DNA of 64,000 nucleotides from Lenzites betulinus (lineage: Eukaryota; Basidiomycota; Agaricomycetes; Polyporales; Polyporaceae), in the NCBI GenBank assembly GCA_022264855.1, contig JABYQU010000052.1, forward strand, positions 186,001-250,000, written 5' to 3'. Made by a program: the position numbers and the translations under genes. The notes under the pieces were generated by a model. The model had not been told where the DNA came from. It did no database searches and saw only the letters and a program-made list of their open reading frames with translations. Below, piece by piece: positions 43,254 through 53,813 of the stretch; position 1 is the first letter of the stretch; every line of letters starts with the position of its first letter.

Positions 43254-45600
43254 AGAAGGGCCGGGAGTGGGCTGAAAAAGAAACGAAAGCGTCAATAAAG
43301 TACAAAAACCGGAGCGGAAACAAGGAGGAAAACACGACGGGGAGAAGAGAGAAGGGGAGCAAGAGAGGCGCGTGGTAGCAAGGAAGACGGCAACGCGGGA
43401 CAGGAGACCGGTGTTCGAGATATGATGCAATGGAACAGGACCTGATGCTTGGATCAACGGCGACGACGGCGAAATCGAAGACGTCCAGGCAAGCAGAATC
43501 TGCCGGGGAGGAATCGCAGTGTATTAGACCAAGACGTGGATTTGACTGCCTAACGCTGCTAGTCGTTATATCGTACCGCAGGCTGCCCGACATGAGCGGG
43601 CCACATGTAGGAGTGCTGTCTATGAAACGGCATGTGGCGCTTGAGGTGCTGGATGATCAGAGTGATGGTCATGTCAAGGCACAGCTTCATCTAGAATGTG
43701 GCAGGCTTCTCGCGCAGTCAGGGTGTACACATGTCGCTTGTTTGCTGCACGCGTTCTGAATGCTGCCCCGATCTCTGACACATGACCCAGTTGGGCCCCG
43801 ATCCTTTGTGGATTCTTCAGCCACTACCGCAAGTCGCACAACGAGGGTTCGTGGTGCAACATACTGATGTAGGCGGAATGCATCGGCGGGGAGTTAAAAT
43901 GGCTGCGCAGGAAGAACAGGCGAGACGTGCCGGGGAGCGTCCAGAGCGCCCTGCTGCTTGTATGCTGATGCGCCCATGGCGGCCATAAGACGTTCGCGTG
44001 AACACGACGTACGTAGCCGCCGCGGGATGCGGCGTGGAGGATTGGTCCGTCTAAAATGCATACATACACTCTCCGGGTCTCAGAATGTGTCACCGTCGTT
44101 GCATGCTGAATACACGAGACATGCACAGTGTAGCCAGCATGATACGCGGATATCTTCGGGTTGGCCTCTCAGTGGAACCTGGTAATCGCTGACACCGCCC
44201 ACTGCACGAATCGGTGTCCTGGAGTCGCGTTGGGCAAGTGCGAGAGCGAAGTAATGGGAACAAGAATTGACCCGATAACCGACTTCGGGATGGATCGCCA
44301 AAAGCGCATATACGCCGTCCGGAGAAGCTTCGTTCACCCGACTGAAGCGGCGCAAGCGAGGGGACGATACGGTGCAAAAGGATAAAGGTTCATGTGGGTA
44401 CTCACTTCATCGTTCGCCATGTCCGGCCTCGCGAAGACCCTCGGTCGTGAAAGGACCTCCATGGCAATGGGGATGGGGCCAAGACCGTCAAGAGCGAGTC
44501 GCGGCTGGGAGGAAGCAAGGAGGGCGGAGGCGGGGTATCGCGCGAGGGTGTATATGACCGTCGAGAACAACCCACGAGGCGTGGCGTCGATAAGGACGCT
44601 GGGCGACTTTGTCTGAGATCTGACGTCGGGGACGCTGCCGTGCACGGTTTTCGCGCCGAGTCCGTCGTCGAACATTGATGCGCTCTGTCCGACACGCCGA
44701 ATTATTGCGCCTCGGCGGCGGCTCATCCGTTCTTCAGAGGCCCCCGGCTCACTCCAATCTTTTTTCTTGCGCCCACTTTCCAGCGCTCGGAGGCCGCTAT
44801 CGCAGGGTCGTGCGGCACAGAAGAAAAGCTTAACGCAGCTCGAGAACCATACATGGCGTGCGCGTCGACTCTCGAGCGTTCGGGTTTCCAAGTCTATCCG
44901 AGTCGCGGCGGGGTGGAAAAAGGACGATCGATAAGGTTCAATCCGCGTTCGTCGGCATTAATTATCGGCGTTTGCGACAACTCTACGTCATCCTGCCCCA
45001 GCCTTCTCCCGGCGCTTTGGTGCCAATACAAGTAGAAAGATAGCAGAACAAACAATCGCAGAATCCTGTGGCCGCGCGTGAATAGGAAGTAGAGCTACCG
45101 CGCTCTCTCGCGGTGGCCCACTCTCGCAGGTCTCACGGACTCACACGGAGCAGTCGAGGAAGGATTATCGCCACAGGAGACGAAGCGCCCGGCTAGTACA
45201 TAAATCCAGGCACGGCCAAGTCAAATGCACCCACGTTCCTGACGCAATGTTGTCGGCTTGTTTCCTCACCTCCATCTCGCACCGCCCTTCACGCATTGCA
45301 CTTCTCATGGTGGTCTACTAGCCCGTCTAGTGCCTTCATCTCTGTCATCTGGGCCCGGCGGTACCGACTGGTTACGCCGTGGAGGCCTCACCTTGTATTT
45401 ATTTTGTCTCGGGCCGAAGCGAGTTTGAAGTATTCTATCCCGAACGGGTAAGTCCGCCGTCCGGCGGGCTCGTCCATATGGGTTCTACACGATCGTTAAC
45501 TCGGAATGATAACATCACATCACTATGACATACCGGGTCGTTGACAAGTCAGAAGCCCCCGTCCGGAGTCGCAAATTGTCGCAACTTAAAGACTCCCGAT
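43254..45600. other. 2.3-kb intergenic region
   Basis: No gene recognised. The part next to 43253 is probably promoter and 5' untranslated sequence of the Ser/Pro-rich gene. Open frames near 44334-44891 are not supported by any domain. Confidence 0.4.
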
Positions 45601-47385
45601 TCATACAGCGGGGGTACCAGTGAAGAATTCATTGAGCACCCGCCCGAGGATAGGCACCCCCGCCTCCATCGTCTCTTCCGACCCTGCAAACGTCGTCCGG
45701 ATATAGTTCGAGCGCTGCCGCCAACAACATCAGAATCCAATCCACAACAAAAACAAGCGAACACTCACATCCTCGATTGGCAACGGCAAGTCGTCGTACC
45801 GCGTATCCGACGTGAGCACGAACACGGACGCGGGACACACCACGACCCCGCCCCGCACGCAAGCATCGAACAGCTCCTCCATCAGCGCCGCCGTGTTCGT
45901 CCTTGCAGCCCTCCCACCACCCTCGCGTGCAGCCGCCTCCGCGTCCGTCGCGCACACAAACCGTGGATGACGCTCGAGCGCGACGCGCACCCACACAAAC
46001 ATGCCCGCCTCGGGCACCTCCGCGGTCGCCCACCCGGTCGCGACGACGTCGCGCGCAAGCAGGCGCACGAGCAGGTCGCGCCTGCGCTCGTAGTCCGCGC
46101 ACAGGCTGCGCACCCAGCGGTCGAACCCGCCGAGGCCCCACCCGGGCGCGCCACCGCTGGGCGCGAGGAGCTGCGTGATGAGGATCTGGCCGAACCCGTG
46201 CGGGTTCTGCGTGGAGAGGTCGATGAATTTGACGAGGTGCGCGTGGAAGGCGGGGCTGCTTGTTATCCAGCCGAGACGCATGCCCGGGGCCATGATCTTG
46301 CTGAAGCTGCGTGCGGGGCGTCAGCGGTGCGGGCAGCGTTCCGGGGTCAAGGGGTGGAGACGGACCTGTCGATGCGGATTACCCGCCCGTCGACGTCCAT
46401 CGAAAGGAAGGACGTTGCAAACGTTTTGTGCGTCGGCGCACCCGTTGACTGGGGCGCATCGTATTGGAGGAAATAATAAGGATCTGTGGCAAAGTGACGT
46501 TATGAGCCATTCCCAGTCAAATGTCTGCGAGGAACCATACCATCCTCGATGATGATGACGTCGTAGCGCTGGGCGATGGCATAAATCTGTTTACGCCTTT
46601 CTAAGCTCAGCGTGGACCCGGTCGGGTTCTGTCCGCAGCTAACATAGAGGCGTATGTGAGCACGCATTCGCTGCCACCGTACACCCATCCCACTTACGGA
46701 ACCGTGTACAGGACATGAGGCCTCCTGCCCCGCGCGGGATCCCAGTTCGCCAAGATACGCTCGAGCTCCTCCGGGATGAGTCCCCCAGCGTCGATCCGCA
46801 CCGGGACCCACGTAACGCCATGCGCCTCCGCCGCAATCGGCATCGGCGCAAACGTGAACTCGTCCGCGAGGAAGAAGTCCCCGGGCCCGCCGAGCATCCG
46901 CAGACACTTCGTGATCGCGTCCGCGTTCCCGAGCGTCATCGTCACGACGTGGTGCGGCGCGGTGTGGTACGCGCTGTTGATCGCGGACACGGTGCGGAGC
47001 GCGTCGTCGAGGCCCGCGCCGTGCCCGTACTGCAGCGCGGCGTTGAGCAGGCGCTGGGTGCCCTCGTCCTGCGACGTGCCGAGCAGCTGGGTGGGCGCGG
47101 CGCTGCCGAGGGATCGCCATTCGCCCACTGGGTCCTCGGATGCCGTCGAGGCGACCTCGTAGTCGATACGACGGATTGGGTAGAGGGTGTGGTGCGGATC
47201 ACCTGTTGGCCTTGTTTATTATGGTACCGGGAGAATTCCCATCTGGACAGCTTACCGTTAGCAAGGGAGACCAGGTGTGGGTTGTTGAGCGTGAGACGGA
47301 TGATGTCCTTCAAGGGGTTTCCCTTCCGCGCGAGTGTTTCGGGCGAAAGGTGGTGGGTCAAATCAATGAAGGACGGGGTTGCCAT
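45601..47385 (-). CDS. PLP-dependent class I/II aminotransferase, Aro8/kynurenine type (copy B)
   Basis: Exons 47385-47256, 47202-46698, 46638-46541, 46483-46366, 46306-45769 and 45714-45601 join in phase to 500 residues. Exon lengths (130, 505, 98, 118, 538, 114) equal those of copy A except exon 5, which is 6 nt longer. The PLP motifs are intact: CGQNPTG, a DDPYYFLQY-type pocket motif and SFSKIMAPGMRLGW with Lys287. Protein differences from copy A are scattered (for example an LAPSGGAPGWGLGG loop where A has LSPGGWGMGG), while introns differ in length (53, 59, 57, 59, 54 nt against 54, 59, 52, 52, 65). Both copies therefore look functional. A TATA-like box lies about 130 bp upstream. Copy A has no match to it at that distance, so the promoters may differ. 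Confidence 0.9.
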
Positions 47386-47514
47386 GTCTAAACGAGTGCT
47401 GGATTTCCTGCTTAATAGTGTATCCTACGTATAAGATTACAACTTACCTGTGAGGCTCCGAATTGGGGGAAGGAAATGGATGTGTAAAGGAGATCGATGG
47501 TCTCAGGAAGCCGC

Positions 47515-47522
47515 TATATATA
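47515..47522 (-). promoter_or_regulatory. TATA-like box of aminotransferase B
   Basis: A tatatata run about 130 bp upstream of the start codon at 47385. Assigned by position. Confidence 0.45.
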
Positions 47523-49602
47523 CGGCCTTCGCTTATACCTTGATGGTAGGCGACTTATCTGCAATAGGTTCCTGAATCGCAAACGTCGAGTCACATAGAT
47601 ACACCAGATACACCGTTGCATGGAGAGGTGACGGAGGCCCGATGTACGGTCACTGGGAAGGGGACGGTCCGTTCAGGCCGTCTAGCCATCGGACTTCTCG
47701 GAATTGGTGCGTGGTCTTCGCAGTATGCTGTACATCTTCCAAAGACTCGTTTGGGTGGACTCGCACATGTCTGTCAGTGTCCTCCAAGGCATTCCTGGCA
47801 GGTGGGAGCGCTGAAACGATGTGTGAGAGCGCTGAGCCTTGAGGTGAGATTTCCCGCATGAATGTCTGAGTTCGAACCTGCCGACGGCACTTGCTGAGAT
47901 CGATAGACCCAGCCTGGAGGTCCCGCCGGCGATATAGAGCACTGTTGGATGTTGAAGCTTGAACGATAGTTCACTCACTGCCAATCGACACTTACAGGAT
48001 ATTCAATCACGGATGCGTCTCCAGAGAAAGGCGCGCGCTAGCGCTGGAGATGCGTCCGTTCACGATACTTATGTTCGAGCTCCGACGTTATGATTCATGA
48101 CTCTGCTCTGTACCATCAGTACTTACGTACTACTGCTTCGACTTCTTTCCCCGGCTCACTCATGATCAGGACCTCACGTACACCATGCACCGGCTCCCGC
48201 CTTCTGATTGTCAGGAGCTGCAGCACCAGCTGCAGCAACCTGGAGCAGTCTTCGAAATATTCTGACTCGACCCCGGAGGCGCGCGGCGCTACCGCCGTAA
48301 TTTGGCCGGTTATCCAGGTAAGGCGGTAATCTCGAAAATGAAGTTTATCCGAACCGGGCCACTTCTGTGAACAAAGGGTTCGAACCCACCAAGGTATGTT
48401 TCTTTTATCAACCAGTAGGTATGACCGGACGCGAGCACGACATGTACGAGCCTATAGTACTTGACACACTCGGCATTTCGCGAGTTTGCATCACGTACCT
48501 GCTCTTATGTACACGGAAAGAACCCGTCACATACGCAAGACCGCATGGAGTGCGGCTCCAAGTATGCCTCGCACTTACAGAGCCAACGACACGGATGCCG
48601 CCGAGGCAGGAATGAGATCAGTGCGTCGTGCTAGTCCTTTCGTCTGAAAAATCCTCATGAGATTACTATCATAGAGCCCTGTTTGCACTTGAGAGACTTC
48701 ACAAAGGACGCTACCCGCCTGCGTAGAATAGACCGCAGAGCGGTCGTGACCCGGACCCGGTGGGTCCCTAATACACTACATCGGGGCGAGCAGCCACGCT
48801 AACCCACCATACACCTTCGGACGCTACCGCACCCCGGTGAGTAGGTGAACGCCCATAAACAACCCAATACCATACAGTTGACCTAACTCAACGTCCTCAT
48901 CGATAAAATGCGGATATCGCGCCCGGTGAAAGCCGCAGCACTGACAGAACTTCGACCCGCGGCCAAGGCTCGCTGCTCATCGGGAGGCTGCCAGTGCGCC
49001 CAATAACTTCGAGCACGCCGCGCATCGCTCCGACGGAGACAGATGATACTCGATGACGCCGTACGTGACATGCGCACCGGGCTACCCACACCTGGCCAGA
49101 TGTGCTACTTCCAGTAGCCGAGAAGTAGAGCACTAACGAATTTTATGCTTGTACTCCAAGTCCTCACAGAATTTATATCGTCAAATGTAAACACAAGCAT
49201 CAAGGACTGGATGATCTGCGATCCTAAAACGATCGAGCTTCAGGAACCCAGAACGGGAGCGTGGCGGCCTGATCGGCGATCACATCGCAGAAAGAGTAAG
49301 GGGCGCCGGCTACCAACCTCCGTCCGCATTTGGAAGGCAACTTAGTGTAGTGGTACCTCCTACCAGCTCCTACCCCACTCTACGATTTGACCCAAACATC
49401 TCTGGGTAGCCATGTGCCCGTTTAACGTGACTATTTAAAGCTATGGGTGCTGCGTAAGCGCCATCTGCTCTTGATTCTCACCCACCATCACCCTCTCAAC
49501 ACCGTAAGTCCCCTCTCGCAGTGAAAACAACTATACCACTCACGCACCCCTGATAGCTCACAGCAAATACAACCCACAGCAAACTCAGAAGAACGTCACA
49601 GT
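47523..49602. other. 2-kb intergenic region
   Basis: No gene recognised on either strand. A perfect 12-bp palindrome, gggttcgaaccc, lies at 48376-48387. A tatttaaa motif near 49433 may serve the downstream gene at 49603. Confidence 0.4.
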
Positions 49603-50338
49603 ATGGACGCCAACAGCATACTCTTTCGCCCACCCAACGAATGGACGACAGGAGGCGGTATGTATATCTTCAGACTTCTGCCGTAGTAGACGCTCAGCTG
49701 CTCACTCCTGGGTCCTCCCTCCTCAGCCCCGATGACCGACAGACAGTCACGCAAGATCTTCGCCATGGCTCGCCTCAACGGCATGCAAATTCGCTTCGTC
49801 GACTGGCACCTGCCCCCCGACCCCAGCCAGAAAGTGACGAAGGCCGAAGCGTCCATCCTCATCACCATGCTCGAGGACGGCCTTCATCCCAGCTGGGAGT
49901 ACATCGACTCACTCGGGCGTAGCCTCATACAGGTAAGTGTTCATACTGGTCTTTATGGTATTTTCCCCGACGCCCCCGTTCCAGTACTCTCCACCTCCGC
50001 ACCCCCGTCACTGGCAGAACTGCCATGATCAGCCCACAGACATGCAGCTTGCGTGGATCGCCCACCTCGGCGCAATCCTGGGCGTCCCCGCGGACACCGT
50101 CTCGACGCAGGTTGCGGGCATCACACTCGGCCAGGCTGCGCTGCTTATCGAACGGCTGAAGGAGGAGAAGGATCAGCAGTTCCAGTTCGAAGACGGGCCG
50201 ATGCTCTTCGCACGCACTTTAGAGAAGGTCTTAGCGGAGTTGCCGCTTCCGCGACGTCGCTTTCCGGATGCCGTGAAGCAGGAGGCGGAGGTCAAGCTCG
50301 AGGAGGGACCTGCGGCCGTGCACTACGCCTTCCCATAG
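49603..50338 (+). CDS. Unrecognised small soluble protein
   Basis: Exons 49603-49657, 49727-49932 and 50033-50338 join in phase to 188 residues (start MDANSILFRPPNEW). The middle exon reads as two short helical units with tryptophans (VDWHLPPDP, DGLHPSWEYIDSLG), and the last exon has an Ala/Gln-rich helix (GQAALLIERLKEEKDQQ) and an acidic end. No signal peptide or membrane segment. For exon 3 I used the acceptor at 50031-50032 because it keeps phase 0. The family is not recognised. Introns are 69 and 100 nt with normal GT-AG ends, which supports a real gene. Confidence 0.65.
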
Positions 50339-50959
50339 TCGCCACTGGCAGAGCCGGCCGTGGGCTCCGGTTTCCAAATCAAGCGCGAGCCGAACTAATG
50401 GGCGGTCATGTTGCTGGAATGACAAGTTGACTCAGTAGTATGCTTTGATGTGTATCTTATATGTTCAGATTCAGAAACCTGTACCGCGACTACTGTACTT
50501 GCTCGCTTCCTTGTATAACATATGCTACCTCCTTATCTACATGTCAATGTCTGTATCCCTATTCAAATGTACATAACACGCCCCCAATACTATTGTAACC
50601 CTTGTCATAGTTTTCAATAACAACTCAGTATTCATCTATCGCCAAGGACGTCCTTCTCTAACCATACAGCTCTTGCTGAATTTAATGCGCCTCCAACTCC
50701 AACGATGCGCGATCACACTTTTCACGCAAAACACGCGAAATGCACGAACGATACAGGGCTCATGCAAAGGGTTCTGCTTGACATATATTCAAAAGTGCAG
50801 ACGTACCGCGTCGCACGAACTATGTATTTTGGGTGACTCGCGCGCTGTGTATACAAAAAAGCGCCCACACATACACACATACTGATTGGGGTGACCACAC
50901 ATGCAACAGGCGGTCAGACAAGTACTGAGGGGTACATGAGCGACGAGGACATACCATGC
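50339..50959. other. Convergent intergenic spacer
   Basis: A 621-bp AT-rich spacer lies between the genes ending at 50338 (+) and 50960 (-). Nothing else seen. Confidence 0.5.
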
Positions 50960-51961
50960 CTAGTTGGCGTGCGCCGCAGTATGAGACGGGCGGCATTGCT
51001 CACGCAGCAGCGCAAGCTCGGCCTCGGCCATCTTCCTAGCCTGCTTGGCCATCTCCGCGCTCTGCTCGGCCATCTCCACCCTCTGCTTGACGGCCTGCCT
51101 TGCTGCTACAGCCTGCTGCAGTTTCTTGTGAGTGTCTTGGTGCAAGGCAAGGTACACATCCTTGATCTCTTTGTTGTAAAGTTCATCAATGTCCCTCTCT
51201 GTGACAAGTCGGAAGATGCTCTTGAAGGTGCCATCTCTGCCTGGGACTACTGTTTGCGGTGTGCACTCGGAGGTGAGTGTGGGCTTGAACGCAACCTCGA
51301 ACTTTGTGCTCTGGGCCGAGGGAAGAACACGAGGGTCTTGTTCGCCGATGAGGACCCGCATGACCATCGCAGCATACCAATAACACTGTCGGCTCAAGAG
51401 GATGTAGTCGGGGGAGTGCTTGCTCACAGCTGTGGGGGCGACAACGACGTCAAGCCAGGAAGGAGCGCTCTCGAGAGTGAATGTCACGCTGATGACCCTT
51501 TTATGAGTAGTAGACGTTGGGGGAATGAGCAGGACAGCGTCGTTTGCGGGGATGGAGGCGGGGGTTTCCGAGAGGGAGGAGTGACTGGAGAGGGAGGAAC
51601 TGAAGGCGGCAGCAAAGAGTGGGTTGCCGTCTTCAAGGTTGTAAGTGCGATCGATCTTGATGAGACCAAAAGGGGGACCAGCAAAGGATTTGACAGTGGT
51701 CCTGTCGACGATGGTGAGGATAAGGTAGTCGTGCTCGGCTCGATTCTTCATCTGCTTGTAGAGCTCTATGGTGCGGACGGCGGCATTGGCGAGGGGGCAT
51801 TCGGCGTCCTCCTTCAGTGCAATGATGCAGAATCTCCAGGCCACGTTAACTGAGGTCTTCCTCGTAAGTTCCGTTTCGAGAGATAGGCTAAGGGGAGAAT
51901 ATATGGGAAGGCCTAGGAGACGACGGCGAAAGAACTTGAGAGAAGGATCGATGAACTTCAT
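50960..51961 (-). CDS. Unrecognised intronless protein with C-terminal coiled coil
   Basis: A single exon from ATG 51961 (MKFIDPSLKFFRRRLLGLPI) encodes 333 residues. The N-terminal two thirds is mixed alpha/beta in character, with blocks NVAWRFCIIALKEDAECPLA, PPFGLIKIDRTYNLEDGNPL and DYILLSRQCYWYAAMVMRVL. The C-terminal 55 residues are a strong heptad-like helix rich in Ala, Gln, Glu and Lys (KLQQAVAARQAVKQRVEMAE and on), a likely coiled coil. No signal peptide or membrane helix. The family is not recognised. Absence of introns contrasts with nearly every other gene in the window. A tataaat-like box occurs about 25 bp upstream. Confidence 0.65.
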   Translation of the reverse strand: MKFIDPSLKFFRRRLLGLPIYSPLSLSLETELTRKTSVNVAWRFCIIALKEDAECPLANAAVRTIELYKQMKNRAEHDYLILTIVDRTTVKSFAGPPFGLIKIDRTYNLEDGNPLFAAAFSSSLSSHSSLSETPASIPANDAVLLIPPTSTTHKRVISVTFTLESAPSWLDVVVAPTAVSKHSPDYILLSRQCYWYAAMVMRVLIGEQDPRVLPSAQSTKFEVAFKPTLTSECTPQTVVPGRDGTFKSIFRLVTERDIDELYNKEIKDVYLALHQDTHKKLQQAVAARQAVKQRVEMAEQSAEMAKQARKMAEAELALLREQCRPSHTAAHAN

Positions 51962-52903
51962 GTTGGTCGATCGCACGGCGAGGATTTATATCGTCTATAA
52001 AACGTTATCGATCGACGAAGGAGATGAGGACGACGGAGTGCGTGTGGATGCAAGTGGTCGAGGCGAGGAGGACGAGGAGCGTTCCACGCGGCAGGGTGTA
52101 TGTATGTAGTGTGTATGTCGAGACGAGTGTGCGTATTCCTTGGGCATGATCATGTGGCGTGAGCGCGAGAGTGGCGGAGCACCGTCTGCCCAAGCGCGGA
52201 TATTCACCAAGATCGATGACAATAAGAAACATGCGCTCAATAACACACGCTCACGGCCGGCCATGCGTGCCCTCGTCGCTCTGGGTGCGCCTGCCGTGGA
52301 TCTGCTTCCCAAAAGTTCTCCTCCCGGCGCATCTCCCCCCTCCCCCCCCACCCGCTGACCACCGCCTGACCACCGCACCGTGCCCCCCGATCCTCCATTG
52401 CATCCCCCATCCAATCCTGCGAGCTCGATTGCGACCCGTGAGCTGCACGCCCACTGAGCAGTTTCACCGAGCCTCGACCTGGGCCTCTCCTACCGCTTCG
52501 CCGGCGCCCGCCGCAATTCACGGATAAGCGGGCTGTCGGTCCGAGGACTAGTCCACTTTGGAAAGTAAGTAGACTAAGGTATGTACTAGCCTTCAAGTAG
52601 ATACACGGTGGCGTTCGGCGACCCGGAGAAGTTGGTTGCGGCCATTGGTACTTTACATACGAGTAACTGGTACACTTCAACGCGCCCATAGCATTCGAGG
52701 ATTCACGCTCAATGAGCCGCCGCACCGAGGGCATTATAGGCCGATCGTAAACCCAGTGTGGCATAGCACTAATGGGACTGTCCGAGAAGCATGACTGAAC
52801 CGCGAAAGCGATGTCAGAACCAGAGATACGCAAGCAATGAAAAAAGAAAAGCTCACAAATGTCCTTCAGAACCAAGTCGTACACGGAACGTGCGCGTGAA
52901 GGC
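51962..52903. other. Intergenic region
   Basis: A 942-bp region without a recognised gene. A minus-strand frame (52237-52884) is open just downstream of the gene at 52904-53434 but lacks a domain or splice link to it. Confidence 0.4.
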
Positions 52904-53434
52904 TCAACAGCAGTGCGGCAGAGTTCGCGGCTCGCCGGTAATCTCCCCAGGGCCGTGCGGACGGTTCACATAGACGAGATAGACGTGATGCGTCTCTACC
53001 TGCACATCGCCCGTAGGGATCTCTCGCACTTCCATAGCGTGGATAGCGTCGAGTGCCGCCGGTTTCAGGATCTCCTCTGCCAGCCGTGGCAGGGGAACGC
53101 TCCCCGTTTCCTCCTCCCGCGCGTCGCCGAAGAGCGTCAAGTTCTCCATGAGCTTCTTGGCTCTGGCTCGCACGTCGCCATCGAGCCAGAACACAGACTC
53201 AAATTCGTTGAGTGTGACGGTGCCGAGCTCCTCTCGGGATTGCTCGACCGCGCCGTAATGGCGCAGGCGAGTGGCAGCGCGACTGCTCTCCCCGGTGGAG
53301 GCGAACACCTCGATGGTACCATCCTCGGGGATCACGTGGAGAATGGCGTCCGTCCGTCCGTCGAGCGTGCGGACAAGTAGGACCACGGACGGAGCGCTCT
53401 TGGACGAGAACATGTTGAGAAACGAGGAGAACAT
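52904..53434 (-). CDS. Unrecognised intronless protein, 176 residues
   Basis: A single exon from ATG 53434 (MFSSFLNMFSSKSAPSVVLL). The sequence is protein-like, with strands (VVLLVRTLDGRTDAILHVIP, GTIEVFAS), a helical middle (RARAKKLMENLTLFGDA, LAEEILKPAALDAIHAME) and a final strand (VETHHVYLVYVNRP). It is acidic overall and lacks signal peptide and membrane helices. The family is not recognised. It is the second intronless gene in this 3-kb stretch. It may be a partner or paralogue of the gene at 50960-51961, but I see no convincing alignment between them. Confidence 0.55.
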   Translation of the reverse strand: MFSSFLNMFSSKSAPSVVLLVRTLDGRTDAILHVIPEDGTIEVFASTGESSRAATRLRHYGAVEQSREELGTVTLNEFESVFWLDGDVRARAKKLMENLTLFGDAREEETGSVPLPRLAEEILKPAALDAIHAMEVREIPTGDVQVETHHVYLVYVNRPHGPGEITGEPRTLPHCC

Positions 53435-53813
53435 GACGTCGTGTATAGTGGTTGAGAGTAAGTGATCTGAGGTGAAGCTTCCCCAGATATTACGTCCGCG
53501 AGCGTGTTCGACCTGGAGAAGATGGCGGTCAAAGGGAGAAGGAGGACAAGCTTACTGTAGCGGACTCTATATAGTATATTATAGACGCGCATGCCTCTTC
53601 CATTCGGATCGAACACGTCCGCGACACGTAGGTTGGGAAGCTCGCACGTACTCAGTCTCTCGCAGACATAATGACCTGGTCGTTCGTACTCCGATACCTC
53701 CGTGGTCATTGTAACGTTCCTCATTGAAACATCTACATCATATTGGAACACATACACACATATCCCGAGTATACTCAGCCCGAACCGACGCGCAGCGCCA
53801 GGTCCGCCGCCGC
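53435..53813. other. Intergenic spacer
   Basis: A 379-bp spacer upstream of the 176-residue gene and downstream of the AP-1 mu gene, both on the minus strand. It contains a tatatagtatattatag stretch at about 53568-53584, a possible promoter element of the gene at 53434. Confidence 0.4.

Noticed and set aside
44334..44891. 185-codon minus-strand open frame
   Set aside because: It has no ATG at its beginning, no domain and no exon partners.
48376..48387. tRNA-like B box (gggttcgaaccc)
   Set aside because: It matches the TpsiC loop core but is only a short palindrome. The T-stem pairs poorly and no A box, anticodon arm or acceptor stem can be folded around it.
52237..52884. Minus-strand open frame downstream of the 176-residue gene
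   Set aside because: I considered it a further exon of that gene, but the upstream frame ends in a stop and no suitable GT-AG pair joins them.
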